Shown here piece by piece: positions 1 to 12,600 of a stretch of 64,000 nt of DNA. Under the pieces are notes generated by a model that worked only from the letters and a program-made list of their open reading frames with translations, ran no database searches and was not told the DNA's origin. The stretch comes from Batillaria attramentaria (lineage: Eukaryota; Mollusca; Gastropoda; Batillariidae), in contig JACVVK020000169.1 in the NCBI GenBank assembly GCA_018292915.2, positions 855,001-919,000 of the forward strand. The letters run 5' to 3'. Both the position numbers and the translations under genes were made by a program. Each line of letters begins with the position of its first letter. Position 1 is the first letter of the stretch.

Positions 1-604
1 GTCTCTTTATCTGCCTGGAACACGGGGCTGGTGTCGGGTTGTAACTCCTTGTTCAGATACCAAGGTATTGTGTTTAATTGTGTTGTAGTGACATGTAAGT
101 AACGGATAAGGCTCAAGAGGAATTCGAAGACGAGCTTTATTTATTGAGTAGGGGGGGGGGGGTTGAAAGGGTTGGTGATGAGATAGTTTATGTAAGCTTG
201 TCACAGCATGTCTCTGTGTTTACCCATTTGGTTGAAACTAGAGTTTGTGGCGGACATGCTGATCTGGCAACACTTTTAGTACCGTACAAGGCCAACTTTA
301 CATGTGTGTAGCTCGCCACTCCAAACTGTCATCCCGTACCCGTGTGCCTTGCGGTTCCCAGAGTTAATTGGTTGCTGGAGTGTCACCACTAGGTGTCGTC
401 CCATCCGCCAGGTTTGGACATTTGACGCCGATAAAGACTGGAAGCGCGTGTGAAGGACGCCGTGCGCCTTAACACAAAAATAGTTGACACTTGGAAACAT
501 TCATTGTCGCTCGATCACCGTTACCCGTCATCCCCCCCTGTAAGACCCTAGCACTGACATGACGTAACTGAAGCACCGACTGCAAACAGATCTACTCTCA
601 AGCC

Positions 605-654
605 TCCCCCCCCCCACCCCCCTCCCCCCCTCCCCCCCCCACCCCCCACCCCCA
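605..654. repeat. C-rich homopolymer tract
   Basis: About 50 bases of almost pure C broken only by single A or T. The opposite strand is G-rich and could fold as a G-quadruplex. Similar G/C runs recur through the window. Confidence 0.85.
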
Positions 655-3600
655 ACTCATGCTGTTGAAAACTGAGTAAATGCACTAAATCCTACTGATT
701 GCCTTTTCGTGTACATACACCTGCCACCACGCGCATTTTTTTTAAGTGGACGTTCTTTTGAGTGAGTCATAGATGGCATATCAGAATCCTGAATACGATA
801 GCAGCGCGTTGAAAGTTGCACAGTGACGGGGGATTAGGGCTTTTCAACACAAGCAGGTTTAGGGCTCGTCCGTTAATGTTTAATTAGAAACTGACACTTA
901 TTGAGGTAGTGAGGCTTGTGGAGTCCAGGCCGATCAATAGCGCTAGAGAACGTCCACCTGATTGGTCTAAAGCTTCGACTACAAGTCTCCAGTCAGCATT
1001 TGCTGGTTTTGACAGGCAAACTGGTGTTGTCTGCGGTAATCATATTTGAAACACAGATGATGACTGTATTTTTTTGTGAATAACGATGTGATTCTTGTAA
1101 TCTTTGTAAAACGTCAGTTCGTTTTTGGAAGATGACGGAAAATGCTAAAACAAAAATTAGACGTACTATGACTTTTCATAAGCAGCCGGACACGTAGCGG
1201 GTTTGGGGTCCACATCGGTCAGGTGTATGTGAACGCCACACATGGTTCTGTGAGAGGGATTACACCGTTCACAAGACACGTAATTTGAAACGATGAAATT
1301 GTACAAAAGTAGTTATCGATTGGTAAGGATACTGTGAAACTTAAGGCTTTTTTCTTCTTCCTTTTTTTTCCCCAGCACACTGCAGTGAATGTTAATTTTC
1401 TTTTCATTACGTGAACATCAGAACACCGCAACGTGCTTGTTACTTCACAGTGATATATGTAAGTCAGCCTCTCCAGCGCATGGTACTTCTGGCAATTCAA
1501 TCCGACAGGTAGCATGAAGCGTGCCTTAATCAGTACTGTCACCCACTAGGTTTTTTAGCAACAGTAAGCTGCAGAAATAACTGCATGGGAGCGGAATCGC
1601 ATATATTGTTTGCCAAATCAGAAAGTCATGCCAGAGATCTCTTTGCACTCTGTCACCACTTGACTCAGTTTGTGGGACACTGATTTAGAGCGGACTGGGG
1701 CAGCAGGCGTAAATCTCACGCCTAAAAGGGCGGCGCAGGAGCAGAGTCTGGGTGTGAATCCAGATCCTAATTGCAATTGAAGCCTGGATCAAAACGCTCA
1801 CGAGCGCCACTCACGCGGTTTATGCATGTATTTGTTAGCCAAGCAGAACCTCCACCGACAAAACAGACCGACTCCCTAAAACGTGTTTTACGGGCCCCCG
1901 ACCGCTAAGCACATAGGGCAACAGGGAGAAATGTAGCAGGAGGAAACGTTAACACCCCGCGCTGTTTGATCACAGTATTCAGCGCGAGTGCCAGGCGCTT
2001 TTGTGGAATTACGCAAGATGGCACTCACAGTAGTAAATTCTACCAACAGGTTTACGCTTGGAGGGAGCCGCGCGGTACCAGAAAAGCGGGTACAGTTCAC
2101 TCAGAACAAAACCCCCAAAAATGGTTGGTTAGGTTTGGGTGTTGTGATGTTAAAGGCGGCCGGGTATCAGACAGATAATTTACGGGTGGCAGGTGGTGCG
2201 TTAACGGTAAGATACACAAGCGCTGGGTAAAACCTGTCAATTTGAGGCCTCTTACCTCAGCACAGTATTTCAGTTCCTGTCTTATCAAGGAGTGGCATCC
2301 CCACCCCAATATCGCTTCACGCGTGAAAAAGTACATGTAATTTTTTTTCCCGCCTTTTGACGAGGAATGCATGACATACTAAATCCTCCGGTATGGTTGG
2401 CTGTGTGGTCGGGTAGGCAGAGGTTTGTTAGCACCTTCTTACTAAGATAAAGTTCTTATAAAAAGGGCTTTGTACAATGATCTTTCATCGGTCAAAGTAC
2501 GTCCTGGTACAACATTTAATCGGTCACATCACAACGGTGGAAAGGTGGTTGCACTTCTTTCGGCAGTAGCTGTTCTCTAACCCCCTTTAAAGTCTCAATA
2601 CGCATTACAAGCATGCAACACGTTGTGGAAAACTTATCGTCGAGCGCGCTGACTCTGTGCATCAGAATCGGACCAAGCGGTCACTTGGGACACAATATAG
2701 CATCTGAAACCATTGTGGTGACTCTGGCCTGCGCATTATTTGTTGTAGAAGTATACCGCGTTCTGAGCAGACGACGTCAGTTGATCGTACACTGAAGACT
2801 AGCTAGACGGCACTGATTGGTGGCTATTTTTAGAAGCTTTGTCTAGTCCCAGTCTGTTCAGGAATGAACCGTAGGCTTAAAGAAAGTCGTATTTCTCTAA
2901 CAGTAGAAGCCACAACGTTACGGAAACGGTGGCCACGGCCACATGAAACACCCTTCTGTCTGGCAAACAGCCTTAGAGTTTGAAAGCGACAGTTTTCCTT
3001 CTCAGCGGCGTTACGAACACAGAGGCTGTAAACGAAACTCCGAGGCCTCACGACTCGCTGTCTTGCCGCGGTCACTGTGGACTTCAACCGAATTCTCTGC
3101 CAATTTTTTTCACGCTGCGTTAAACATTGGCACTTTCTTACGTACTTGTACGCAATCAAGTCGTTCGTGTTTTTGTTAGAGTTTAGTAATCACGTTTGGT
3201 TATGAAAGTGCACCGAATCATGGAGCTAAGTGCAATGAAGGTGTCGCGGTTATGGCAAAGGTGTTACGAGCTTTTGATTTTGATTGCTTTTTTTGCCCGA
3301 GTATTGCGTGCGAGCTTCCCCGCCCGCATTTCAACGTCTGATTCTGCTGAAACTGGACACCTGCTACACTTGTGTTTTTTGTTCTACCTCAGATCGTCTC
3401 AGTTGCTTTTCCTCAACACGCAGTACACGTAGAGTCATATATTATTATAACGTAGCAGCACATTCCATTCATCCAGACAAGCGATGCGGGAAGAAAACGT
3501 TTAGGTGTAAGCACGTACCATGCTACATCGGTCGCGAACGGATTAGCAAGGAAAGACAGTACTGCGGCCACACGGGCTTTTTTGGTTGTGTGGGGTTTAT

Positions 3601-4312
3601 GTGGGTTTTTTTTTTTTGTTTTTTGGGGGTTTTTTTGTACAAAGTTGTAGGGCCTCGTAGGGGAGGTGGAGGTACATGTATGTAAACAAGTCTGCTCTAT
3701 ACAACACTGACGGCCGGTAGAGGGTTCTGATCAGATGAAAGCCTGCGATAGTTCTGCCAGGCAGGACACAGTCGATTACTTGGCACGGGCCCTGTTATCA
3801 GCTGTTGTCGGCTCTGCTCTTTACTTTGATCACTGAACTCTCTTGTTTGTAAAGATTCTTCCTCGTTTTGGTACCCGGAGTCGCTTATCCAGTCCCTGTT
3901 GGCAAGAATTGTCTTGCTAGTCGGAAGCTTTCACTCTTTGATTTCCGGGTCCATAGAACAGGAATAGTGGGGTATGCTTTTGGAACGGGTATAATTATGT
4001 CTGGTCAGAGTGCTTCTTTTTTTTTTTTCAAGAACTTCTGTGGAAAAGAAAAGAACAAAGGGTCGAACAGAATTAATCGTTTGTGAAGTCAAGTGTACAA
4101 GTCAGCGTGAACATATTTGACAGAACTGACAAGCACATATCAGCAAACTCTTTTGTACTGGGGATGAGTCAAGCGGTTGATCGGTCCCTTTAAAAAAAAA
4201 AAAATCCAAATGAGTGATGTAAGGGAGGGATCCGTTGGTGTCTTCGGGGCGAACAAAAATAGTCAGTGTTTAGATTATTTAGACCTAGCTACGGAAACAG
4301 AAAGCAAAACAG

Positions 4313-4313
<1 letters not shown>

Positions 4314-4391
<78 letters not shown>
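4314..4391. repeat. (CA)n microsatellite, about 39 repeats
   Basis: An uninterrupted CA dinucleotide run. It produces artefactual His-Thr open frames, which are not genes. Confidence 0.97.
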
Positions 4392-4395
<4 letters not shown>

Positions 4396-4476
4396 AAGCG
4401 TCGGGGAGGAAAAACTCAGGTAATTTTCACACCTTCCTTAGGCCTTCATATAGAACTTCGTATAAATGCCGTAGGC

Positions 4477-4575
4477 CTTTTTCTTCTTCTTCTTCTTTCC
4501 CTTTTTTTTTTTTTTTGATTGGGGGGGGGGGGGGGGGTCAATGCTTACTACGAAAAAGAAGAAGAAGAAGAAACA
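4477..4575. repeat. CTT/GAA inverted repeat around a poly-G core
   Basis: A pyrimidine arm of CTT repeats followed by T runs is separated by a run of about 17 G from a purine arm of GAA repeats. The arms are imperfectly self-complementary, so the block could form a hairpin or a triplex. No gene is associated with it. Confidence 0.6.
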
Positions 4576-5813
4576 GCAACAAAAAGACGAATAAACCATA
4601 TGCTAAAAACGCTTAGATTTGCTGCTACAAGTTCCAAACACCGTTCAGCGGGCTGGCTGGGTTCCAATCTGGTTCATTTAGCGCGAATCGTTTTACGGAC
4701 TTGTTCTGGAGTCGATACAGCAGGTGAAAATCTCCCACCTTTCCTCGGCAGCCATATGGACGCCGTCGGGTTTTTTGGTCGTTTGGTCACCGGCCAGTGG
4801 CGCGGAGTAAAAGAGTAGTAGCCACATGGCTGCCAAGTAGATCAGAGGCGGGATTTGGCCGCTTGTCGCGCTAGCTCTAGGCACAGCCTGGTAAGACGCG
4901 GATAACAGGCGGGCTCCCACTGGCTCCTATCGCGGGTAGAGTACCCTCACCAGGCCACGCGGAGAGCCGCGCTAAACGGGAAACAGACGACAGTGTGTAT
5001 GTGTGTGTGAGTGTGACAACTGTCTTGGATATCACACACGGATGGGTCATCACTATCTGTTTAATGGACAAAAGCGTTGACGAGTGTCTCACAGTAGCAG
5101 CACAGAACATCTGCCGATTTTTCTATTTTGATGTTGTTTTTGTTTTTGGTTTTTTTTTTCACCGTGGAAGCGAGGATAATGATGTACTCAATTGTGCACG
5201 ACTGGTGTCCGTTTTGTTTACAGTTTCTTTAAGTGGCAAAAAAAAAAAATTAAAAAAGGAAGCAGTTGCTGTTTAACATTACTGTATTTTTCCAGAAGAC
5301 TAGGATCAAGCCAGAGATCATATATCAAAAAAGGGCAAGAGAAAAAGGGCAAACGCCTTTGTAGAGAGAAGTAAAGAGGACGACTGCGATTTCTACCACG
5401 GTCTTAGGACATCCAGCGACAGCAGCCAATACTGGAAAGAGTAATGAGAAATCAAAATGTCGACTCATTGCCGCTTGCACCTGGCATTTCAGTTCATGCA
5501 CACGAGAAGGAACTGGCTAGCCAGCTGTTGTGCTTTGTGAGCCTTACGTAAAGAATGATAGAAACGGGAACTCAAGAATTTGGCTAGAACGGATGATTGG
5601 CCGCTGGCTTCTTGTGGAATGACTTTTTCCTTAGCAACAATATGATGACAGGGATACATGTCCGTTGACATTGTATGTGTGTGTCGGTTAAGCGTACAAG
5701 TCCGTCAGCGCTGTCTTGGAAAGAAGAAAAAAAAAATAGTGGGGTTGAAACCGCTGGTCTGACGGATCTACTGATGATGCTACTGTAATCGTCCACGTCA
5801 GCTCATCACCATC

Positions 5814-6563
5814 ATGGCCAGTCTCTTGGTGTTGGGCGGAAGCAATTTCCGCGGGAACTTCTCCATGTATGAGAGGCATCCCCGTCGCTTTGCTCCAGAC
5901 CCACCCCCGGGCTGCCTGCCCCACACCCTCCATAACGGCAGCAATGGCTCATCCCAGGGCAGTTTTCTTGGAGCATCGTTGACAGTGGGTGGCAAGCCGT
6001 CCACAGGTTTCCATGGAAGCAGTAACTTGTCTTACTCACACGGCAGCGACAGTTTTCGTACGTTGCCAAACAGTAACGTGGGTTGCTCTTCATATTCCGA
6101 CGTTGGAAAATATCCTGTTACTCAGGGTTGTGAAAGTCGAAATCTTGCAGATGAAAGTTCCTCATCTTATGTACCTTGGAGTACTAAAATCTTGCGGGAT
6201 GTCAGTAACCAGATGAATCATCAGGCAACTGTAGGTAGGATGGACCATCTGACATCAAGATACGGCGGTGCGGTGGTACACACGTCCAAACCCTCCACAA
6301 GTGATCACAAAACTTCTAGAACAGTGTCCTCAGCATCCTATCCTCATCATAGAAAAAATACAAACCAGGAAAAGTTGCATGGTTTGCCAGCATCCTCTAA
6401 CCGCCATCATTGTGTGAATCGTGACTTTAGTGCCTGCGTGTCTGTTGTGTGCCCAACAGATCATCAGAGGAGTTACCGCCAGCCTGGGGAGTTGCAACCC
6501 ACCTCCTCCATGCCAGACTTGAGACGGGAAACGGTGGTCCTCTCACAACACTTGCCTACCAAG
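5814..6563 (+). CDS. First coding exon of the scaffold-like gene
   Basis: Part of the 5814-23280 gene. The ATG lies in a strong Kozak context (atcATGG) and an in-frame TGA sits at 5775-5777, so translation plausibly starts here. It encodes 250 residues rich in Ser, Gly, His and Asn, with no domain recognised, and ends in AAG before a GTAAGC donor. A second possibility is a pyrimidine-rich stretch ending in AG at about 6458. It could serve as an internal acceptor for a longer isoform entering from upstream, which would make 5814 an alternative first exon. Confidence 0.65.
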
Positions 6564-6600
6564 GTAAGCAGAACCCAAATCCCCCCCCCCCCCACCTCTC

Positions 6601-6636
<36 letters not shown>

Positions 6637-9600
6637 AGACTTTAATTTTTGTTACAGCAGTAGATTAAAACTTGAAATTTCTTCCCATGTGAAGTGACCT
6701 CTGTCACAACAAAGTTTGTTCTGTGTGTGTGTGGTTATTGAAAGTCTTGTAAGTTTACTGATTGCTGAGTCAAACTTTCAGAAAAAAAATTGTTTGCTGT
6801 TGTTAGTAGGTTTTTCCTGACTGGTAGACATTTTACTGCGAAAATGCAAGCGAATAAGTAGTATTCTGACACTTCCAGATCAAATTGTTCTTACTGTAAC
6901 CCCGCTTTTTTCGCGTTAGTGGCCTCTCAGCGTTCCTGGCAACCAAAAGTCAATGTTTCATGAAGAATGTACGTGTGACTGTATCTATGTATACACAACA
7001 TTGTATAATTATATACAAGTCTTTGATAGTGGAGCAGTGATTGTCTTGTTTGAACAGAGACTTCATGCAGTGTTAGAAGAAATTACGTGCATCGTTCTCC
7101 CCATTCTTTGTCTACCGGGGCAACAAATCCGCATAAATGCAGGTTGTAGGGGAGGCAAAAATACAGATTCCGCACAGGGGTGTAAATCTCCCATGAAGTG
7201 GCATTCACACGGAGAGTAGGTAGGACAAAAAACTGCTATGGTAATTGAGAATTGATTGCACATTGAATGATCGCGGTTCTTTTGGGGTTAATGGGTTAAG
7301 TTGACACGAGGGTGTGATTGTCGCCTCTTGAGCAGAGAAATACAATGAGTGGAGAAGGTTTAGAGCTCGGGGCCGGGAAGTTTCATAGGCAGAGAGTGTG
7401 TTTTCTTGTTTTATGATCTGTGGTTTGTATATGATATTTTAATGCAAATCAGCATTTTGCGGTTTTTACGTCGTGCCACTTCTCTCCACGAAAGGCCCTC
7501 CTGCATTAAACGTCAGACTCTCTTCTTGACACATAACCGCTGGATATGTCATCAAAGTGTTTCAGTTTTGCACTAATATGAAATACATATACAGGTACAT
7601 GCAATCATATTCTAGGTATTCCTCCTCCTCCCACCCCCACCCCCACCCCCCACCCCCCCCCCAAAAAAAATAAAAAAAATAAATAAAACAGTCTGTTGTG
7701 CTTTTATTGTACTCTAGTCATCGTTTCACACGATTCATTAAAGGCCCATGCTGTACGTGGCTCCGGTATGTGGGGTTCCCACCTGCTTTATTAGAACGTA
7801 AATGGGGGTGAGAGAAAAACACAAGCATAAAACAAATTTGCTGTCCCCACGGAAGAATTTGCCCCTTGACGTTAGAAAGCCTAATCGGGGATCTGTGTGA
7901 GTGTGTGTGGATCTACCACTTGTCCAGCTGTCATGTGATCTGTGAGGCCGTGTCACGTCTGTCAAGACAGATTGAGGACTTGCTCATTGTAGAGGACACG
8001 CTTTTAAATTTTGTTTTAAAATGGGGGTCATCGGGTCATATCCATGCATTTGCACCGAAGTGACATTTGTAGCGGAGAGGTTAAGACACCCCACACGCTG
8101 CTGCCGTTTGGGGTGGCAGACCAAAAGTTCCCGGAAAACTTAGATTTAATCATAGAATATTGGACTATTGCAGTTGCGTAGTTCTTGGCAAAAAGTGTCT
8201 TGGCATTCAGCCTGAGACGAGATTTACCATTAACCCTAACCAAACACCAACCGCCAGGAAAAAAACAAACAAAAAAACTACCAATGTTTGGCTGTGAAGT
8301 CTGGGTCCAAAACAGTAGCGGTGACCGGTCACCCGTTGTGCTAATGACACCAGTCCGCCGGCCCCTGGATGTGGCTTGTGACAGGCCGGATTACGCTGGC
8401 TGCCTCCACCGGGCAGTAAACTTCCACCCCGGGGTTAGATAAGGCACTGCTACGGTGTTTGAAGCTTTTTGTGAAGTCGGTTTCGATTTTGCAGAAAGGA
8501 AAAAGGACAAAGACAAAGAGAGAGGCGAGGTTTTAGAATTGACCAACATTTCTGCACGTGTACGCCTTTCAAGCGTTTACCAATCTATATCCTTTTTTTC
8601 TCACCGTGCATGTGAAGAAAAGAGGACTTTGACGCACCAGTCTAATAATTCACAAGCCAAGATAATGATATCCTTCAGCTGGGGCCTATTTCCGCGGTTA
8701 TTAACGCACCTGCACTATATCAGTCCTAATACTGGTGTTACCAGATATGTCTTCAGATGTTTGATTATTAAATTATCGGCTAGATTTCGTCTTTTCAGTT
8801 GTGTTAAAACAAGGGGGTCACACTGTGTAAGAGGGTTGAGTTGAGACTTGTTTCTGCTATTCTATAAAACAGTCAAGTATAGTTTTCTGGTCTTGAAGAA
8901 CATTTAGTACAGTGATGATGATGATGATGACGATGGTGAAAATTTAGTAGAGATGTAGAAAATCCTTGCCCTTTTTCTGTTTATTAATGAAAAAAGTTTC
9001 ACACAGCAGGTGCTTGTCCGTGAACTTCTGTATATTAGGTCTTGTCATTTCAGAACATTCCAATCATCGATGATGATGATGAGACCAATGTGGATGATGA
9101 TGAAGACTTTTTCCCGGCCTACCTCAGGAGCAAGCTGAACGGCACACCGGTTGAAAGTGACCGCAGTTCATCAGATGTAAGTACTGACAACATAAAGAAA
9201 CATATTAGGAATACTGGTACAGAAAGTCAGCATATCCATTAACTGGTATATTTAATATGTACACCTTTCCATTTGGTAGATTTCTGTAGTGTTCGTACCA
9301 CAGACTGAGCGATTTTCCTAACCACTGGCCACTTTGTGAGTAGACTGCCCCCCCAGCTTCATGGTCCAATGCAACGCAAGAGGGAGATATTAATAAGGAC
9401 TGGGTTTTATCAGAATGGGCGTTCGTTTGGATAAGCACATGAAAGGAACAGGGGTCATTACTGGTGGCAAGGCCTGTGAATAGCAAGTGTACACATTCCT
9501 CTGTAGGCACGAGGAACAGATATTGAGAAATGATTTTGAAGTATAGCTGCTAGTTTGTCATAAACATGATGCAGATGTTTGACTTATCAAGAGGCACCTT

Positions 9601-12600
9601 TATACCATTTACTACCCTATATGGACAGCGTTCCTTTTAACAGTGAGGTCCTAGTATATTTGCCGTGGGTACGACTGTGAAATGTTTGGGTATCCAGTGT
9701 GTCATTACATGATTGGCGGAGTTAGTGAAGTGATTGTATAGACTTCTTGCATTGCCTGTGCAGGTTAGGGAACTGGTGTATGCAATTTCAAGGTCAGTCA
9801 GGTGCACATGTGAAATGGTCATTACTGATTCGCAGCTGAAAGCTGATTATTCTTGAAAACAAGTTTTCCATGCCACCCTCACCCACACATATTTTATTTG
9901 TCTCTGTACAGCGGTCATAAGTGTTCCCTGTGAATCAAAAATATAAAGGTCGTTTGGACCCTCTTCCCATATTTTTTAGGGTCCTTTTTGTAAATTTTGA
10001 GTGTCCATGGTCTTTTGGTCTAAAGACTCTGAGAGTCAAAACCATTTGTTGTTGTTGGTTACAAAAGTATTCAAGTAGGAGAGATGTATGTGAATTGTAG
10101 TGTGTCAGCCATAGCAAATCGGCAAGGTGAGGAACCGCACGCTTACCAAATAGAGCATTATGATTGGAGAGGAAGTGTCCCAGAGTGCTTAGGGCAGTCA
10201 GATTCTGTCTGTTATGCACAATGGCTCAGCGGAAATGCGATGCTGCTAGTTACAGATCGCAATTTGTTCATCGAGTTTCCAGGAGAGAGTTGGAAAATAC
10301 TGTTCGTCACGGCGAGACCAACAACATTCATCTCCTGTGATGCGCTGTTCTCAAATTTGTGCGTCAGTTTAAGAGTTTTGTGCATACAAATACACACACC
10401 TGTGCGCAATCAGGAACACTGGGTCATAGTTTTACAAACAGGAAGATGATAACCATCATTTGCAAATTGTGCGTTTGAGCAGTTCACATAGGGTTATCAG
10501 ACTCACATGGCACGCATTCATGCTTTTCCAGTAATTTGATCTCACTTTATCCTATTCATTCAAGCTTGTCCATGGGTTCAGTTACAGTTCATGCATGGAC
10601 AAGTACTGTTGACCAGTGACTTATTACCTCAAGCCATGCAATTATGTGGTTAGGGTTTAACTATGTGACCTGGGGACAACAGTGTCAGGTGTTAGGTTCC
10701 GTGTTGTGCCATTGTCCACAATGCTAATGGAAGACTTGTGGATTAGTTGATGGAGTGGGAACACAGGATGCTTACTCTTCTGGAAGATTACAGATGTATT
10801 TATGGTGGTGTTAGAAATAACAGGTTAGGGAGTGGTCGTGCTTTCAAAGTTAAAAAAAAAATTGGTGAATATACGTGTGGTTCATTCAGTGTTTTATGAT
10901 GTATGTTTTCATGATGACCTTAGCAGTCATAGCTCTGTTTTTTGTTGTTGTTTGCTCATATTGTTGTTTTGGGGTTTTTCTGTTTTCCTTATCCTCTCTC
11001 ATCAAAATATTTATTGCACTTGTTATCCCACACAATACAGAATCTTACATTTTCATCAACGTTTGATAAACTGTCTTCTTTTCTCCTTAGCATGATGATA
11101 GGCGCCGGTTCCGCAAAAGTGACCCACAAGGTCGCAGGTCAGATGGAGCTCCCAGCCGACGATGGGGGAGCAGGATATCCCTCGGGAACGACAAAACCAA
11201 CAGCTTCGACCTTGACGATACAGATGACATTGACTCATGGTCAGACACCACTGAGGTCATCTACCCACCCAGTGAACCTGATTCTGTGGACACCTATGCA
11301 AGGTCTGGGAATAGGACAGCGGCCACTTGCAGCACATCACTCAATAGCAGTCATCCTGTTTAGATCACATACACTGACGTAGTGGTGTCTGCTGTCTAAG
11401 ATGTGGTTCATTATGTCGGGTTACACACTGTATGTCTAGGTGCATGTTTTGCTTGGGTTTGTTTATACAGTCACATGCAAAATAATTTTACATATTTGTT
11501 TTTGGCACTGTTTGCAAGAAAACGATCACAACTTCACAATTTTTGGCATAGTAAGTCACAATAGGTTAGGAAAGGTATGGCAAAAATTAGGAGGCAGCAG
11601 ACTCTATAACTTTAAGCAGTTCCGATTGTGTACCTCTTGAACTGGTAATGTGTTTCACCTGTGCACTTTTGCTGTGGTTTGTGGCAGTACCTACAAAGTG
11701 TTTGCTGTGGAAGGGAGCAACAGACAGTCCGGGCAGAAGTCCAAGCGAGTATTTGCGATTGGTGGTGATGATGGTGAGCAGTTCCAAAGAAACTATCTGC
11801 CTGCGTTGTTGTAATCAACAGAGAGAAACAATGTGCTCCATTAAAGACAACAACAAAAAACAGTTAGTGAAAAGGAAAGATGTGCTGCATGCGAAAGTAT
11901 TTAGCAAGTTCCATACTTATTCCTTAAATATGGTCAAAGACCGAAGGTGGTAAATCTGTCCCTGTTCCCATGTGCAGTTGACTCCGAGAGCACGGACCCT
12001 GTGTCGCTGGAGGACCAGGATGAAGATGATGCTAATGACGACACTCTCATCACCTCGACTGCCAGCACACCCTCCGATGAACGAGAGTTAATGCCACCTG
12101 GGACACCAGACAAGGTGAGGATCGTGGCGCAGACTAATTGTCAGTAGCTCTTTCATTTTAAAGTCAGTTCATTAGTCAGAAGTATACTACACTCTGCTTC
12201 TGCTGAATGACAGCATGCAGGGCAGTTGCTCTTGTAATGTATGGATGTCTTTATACTAAAGCAAGACTAAAAAGGAAATTTTGCATGACATTACACAGTT
12301 TCTCAGTTCTGATTGTACATGTCTGTAGAAGCATACTCAAATTCCACAGTCAGAGATTACATACTGTGCTGGTTGTAAATGAATATTACAGTTAAATGTA
12401 ATGCAGACCATATTCATAATTTATTTTTCTATTATCACGTTGATCTTGGGTTTTCGGTGACATGATGCACTTATGCATTGGACAATGGTTTTGCAGGAGC
12501 TTTTCGTAAAGGAGAACTTTGAGAGTGTCAGCTTCACACCTGTGCCCATGGACAAGTTCAGTCAGCAGGTGGCCACGCTAGAGCGAGCCGCAGAAATTGA

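Larger units (their letters stand above)
1..5813. other. Non-coding upstream region
   Basis: No exon with a recognisable protein family or a good acceptor/donor pair was found on either strand; open frames here are short and unlike the flanking gene. The stretch holds a C-rich tract, a long CA microsatellite, several T and G homopolymers and a CTT/GAA inverted repeat. It should include the promoter and any 5' untranslated exons of the gene starting at 5814, but I cannot place a transcription start. If that gene has upstream WD40 exons, they are not visible here and would lie to the left of the window. Confidence 0.5.

Noticed and set aside
1700..1800. tRNA-like boxes (GGGTGTGAATCC)
   Set aside because: A B-box-like motif is present but no convincing A box at the right distance and no cloverleaf.
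4177..4616. Open frames of 113 and 116 codons with His-Thr repeats
   Set aside because: They translate the CA microsatellite and neighbouring homopolymers; no splice or family support.
10084..10449. Open frame of 121 codons in intron 2 of the scaffold-like gene
   Set aside because: No splice sites in phase with neighbours and no family resemblance.
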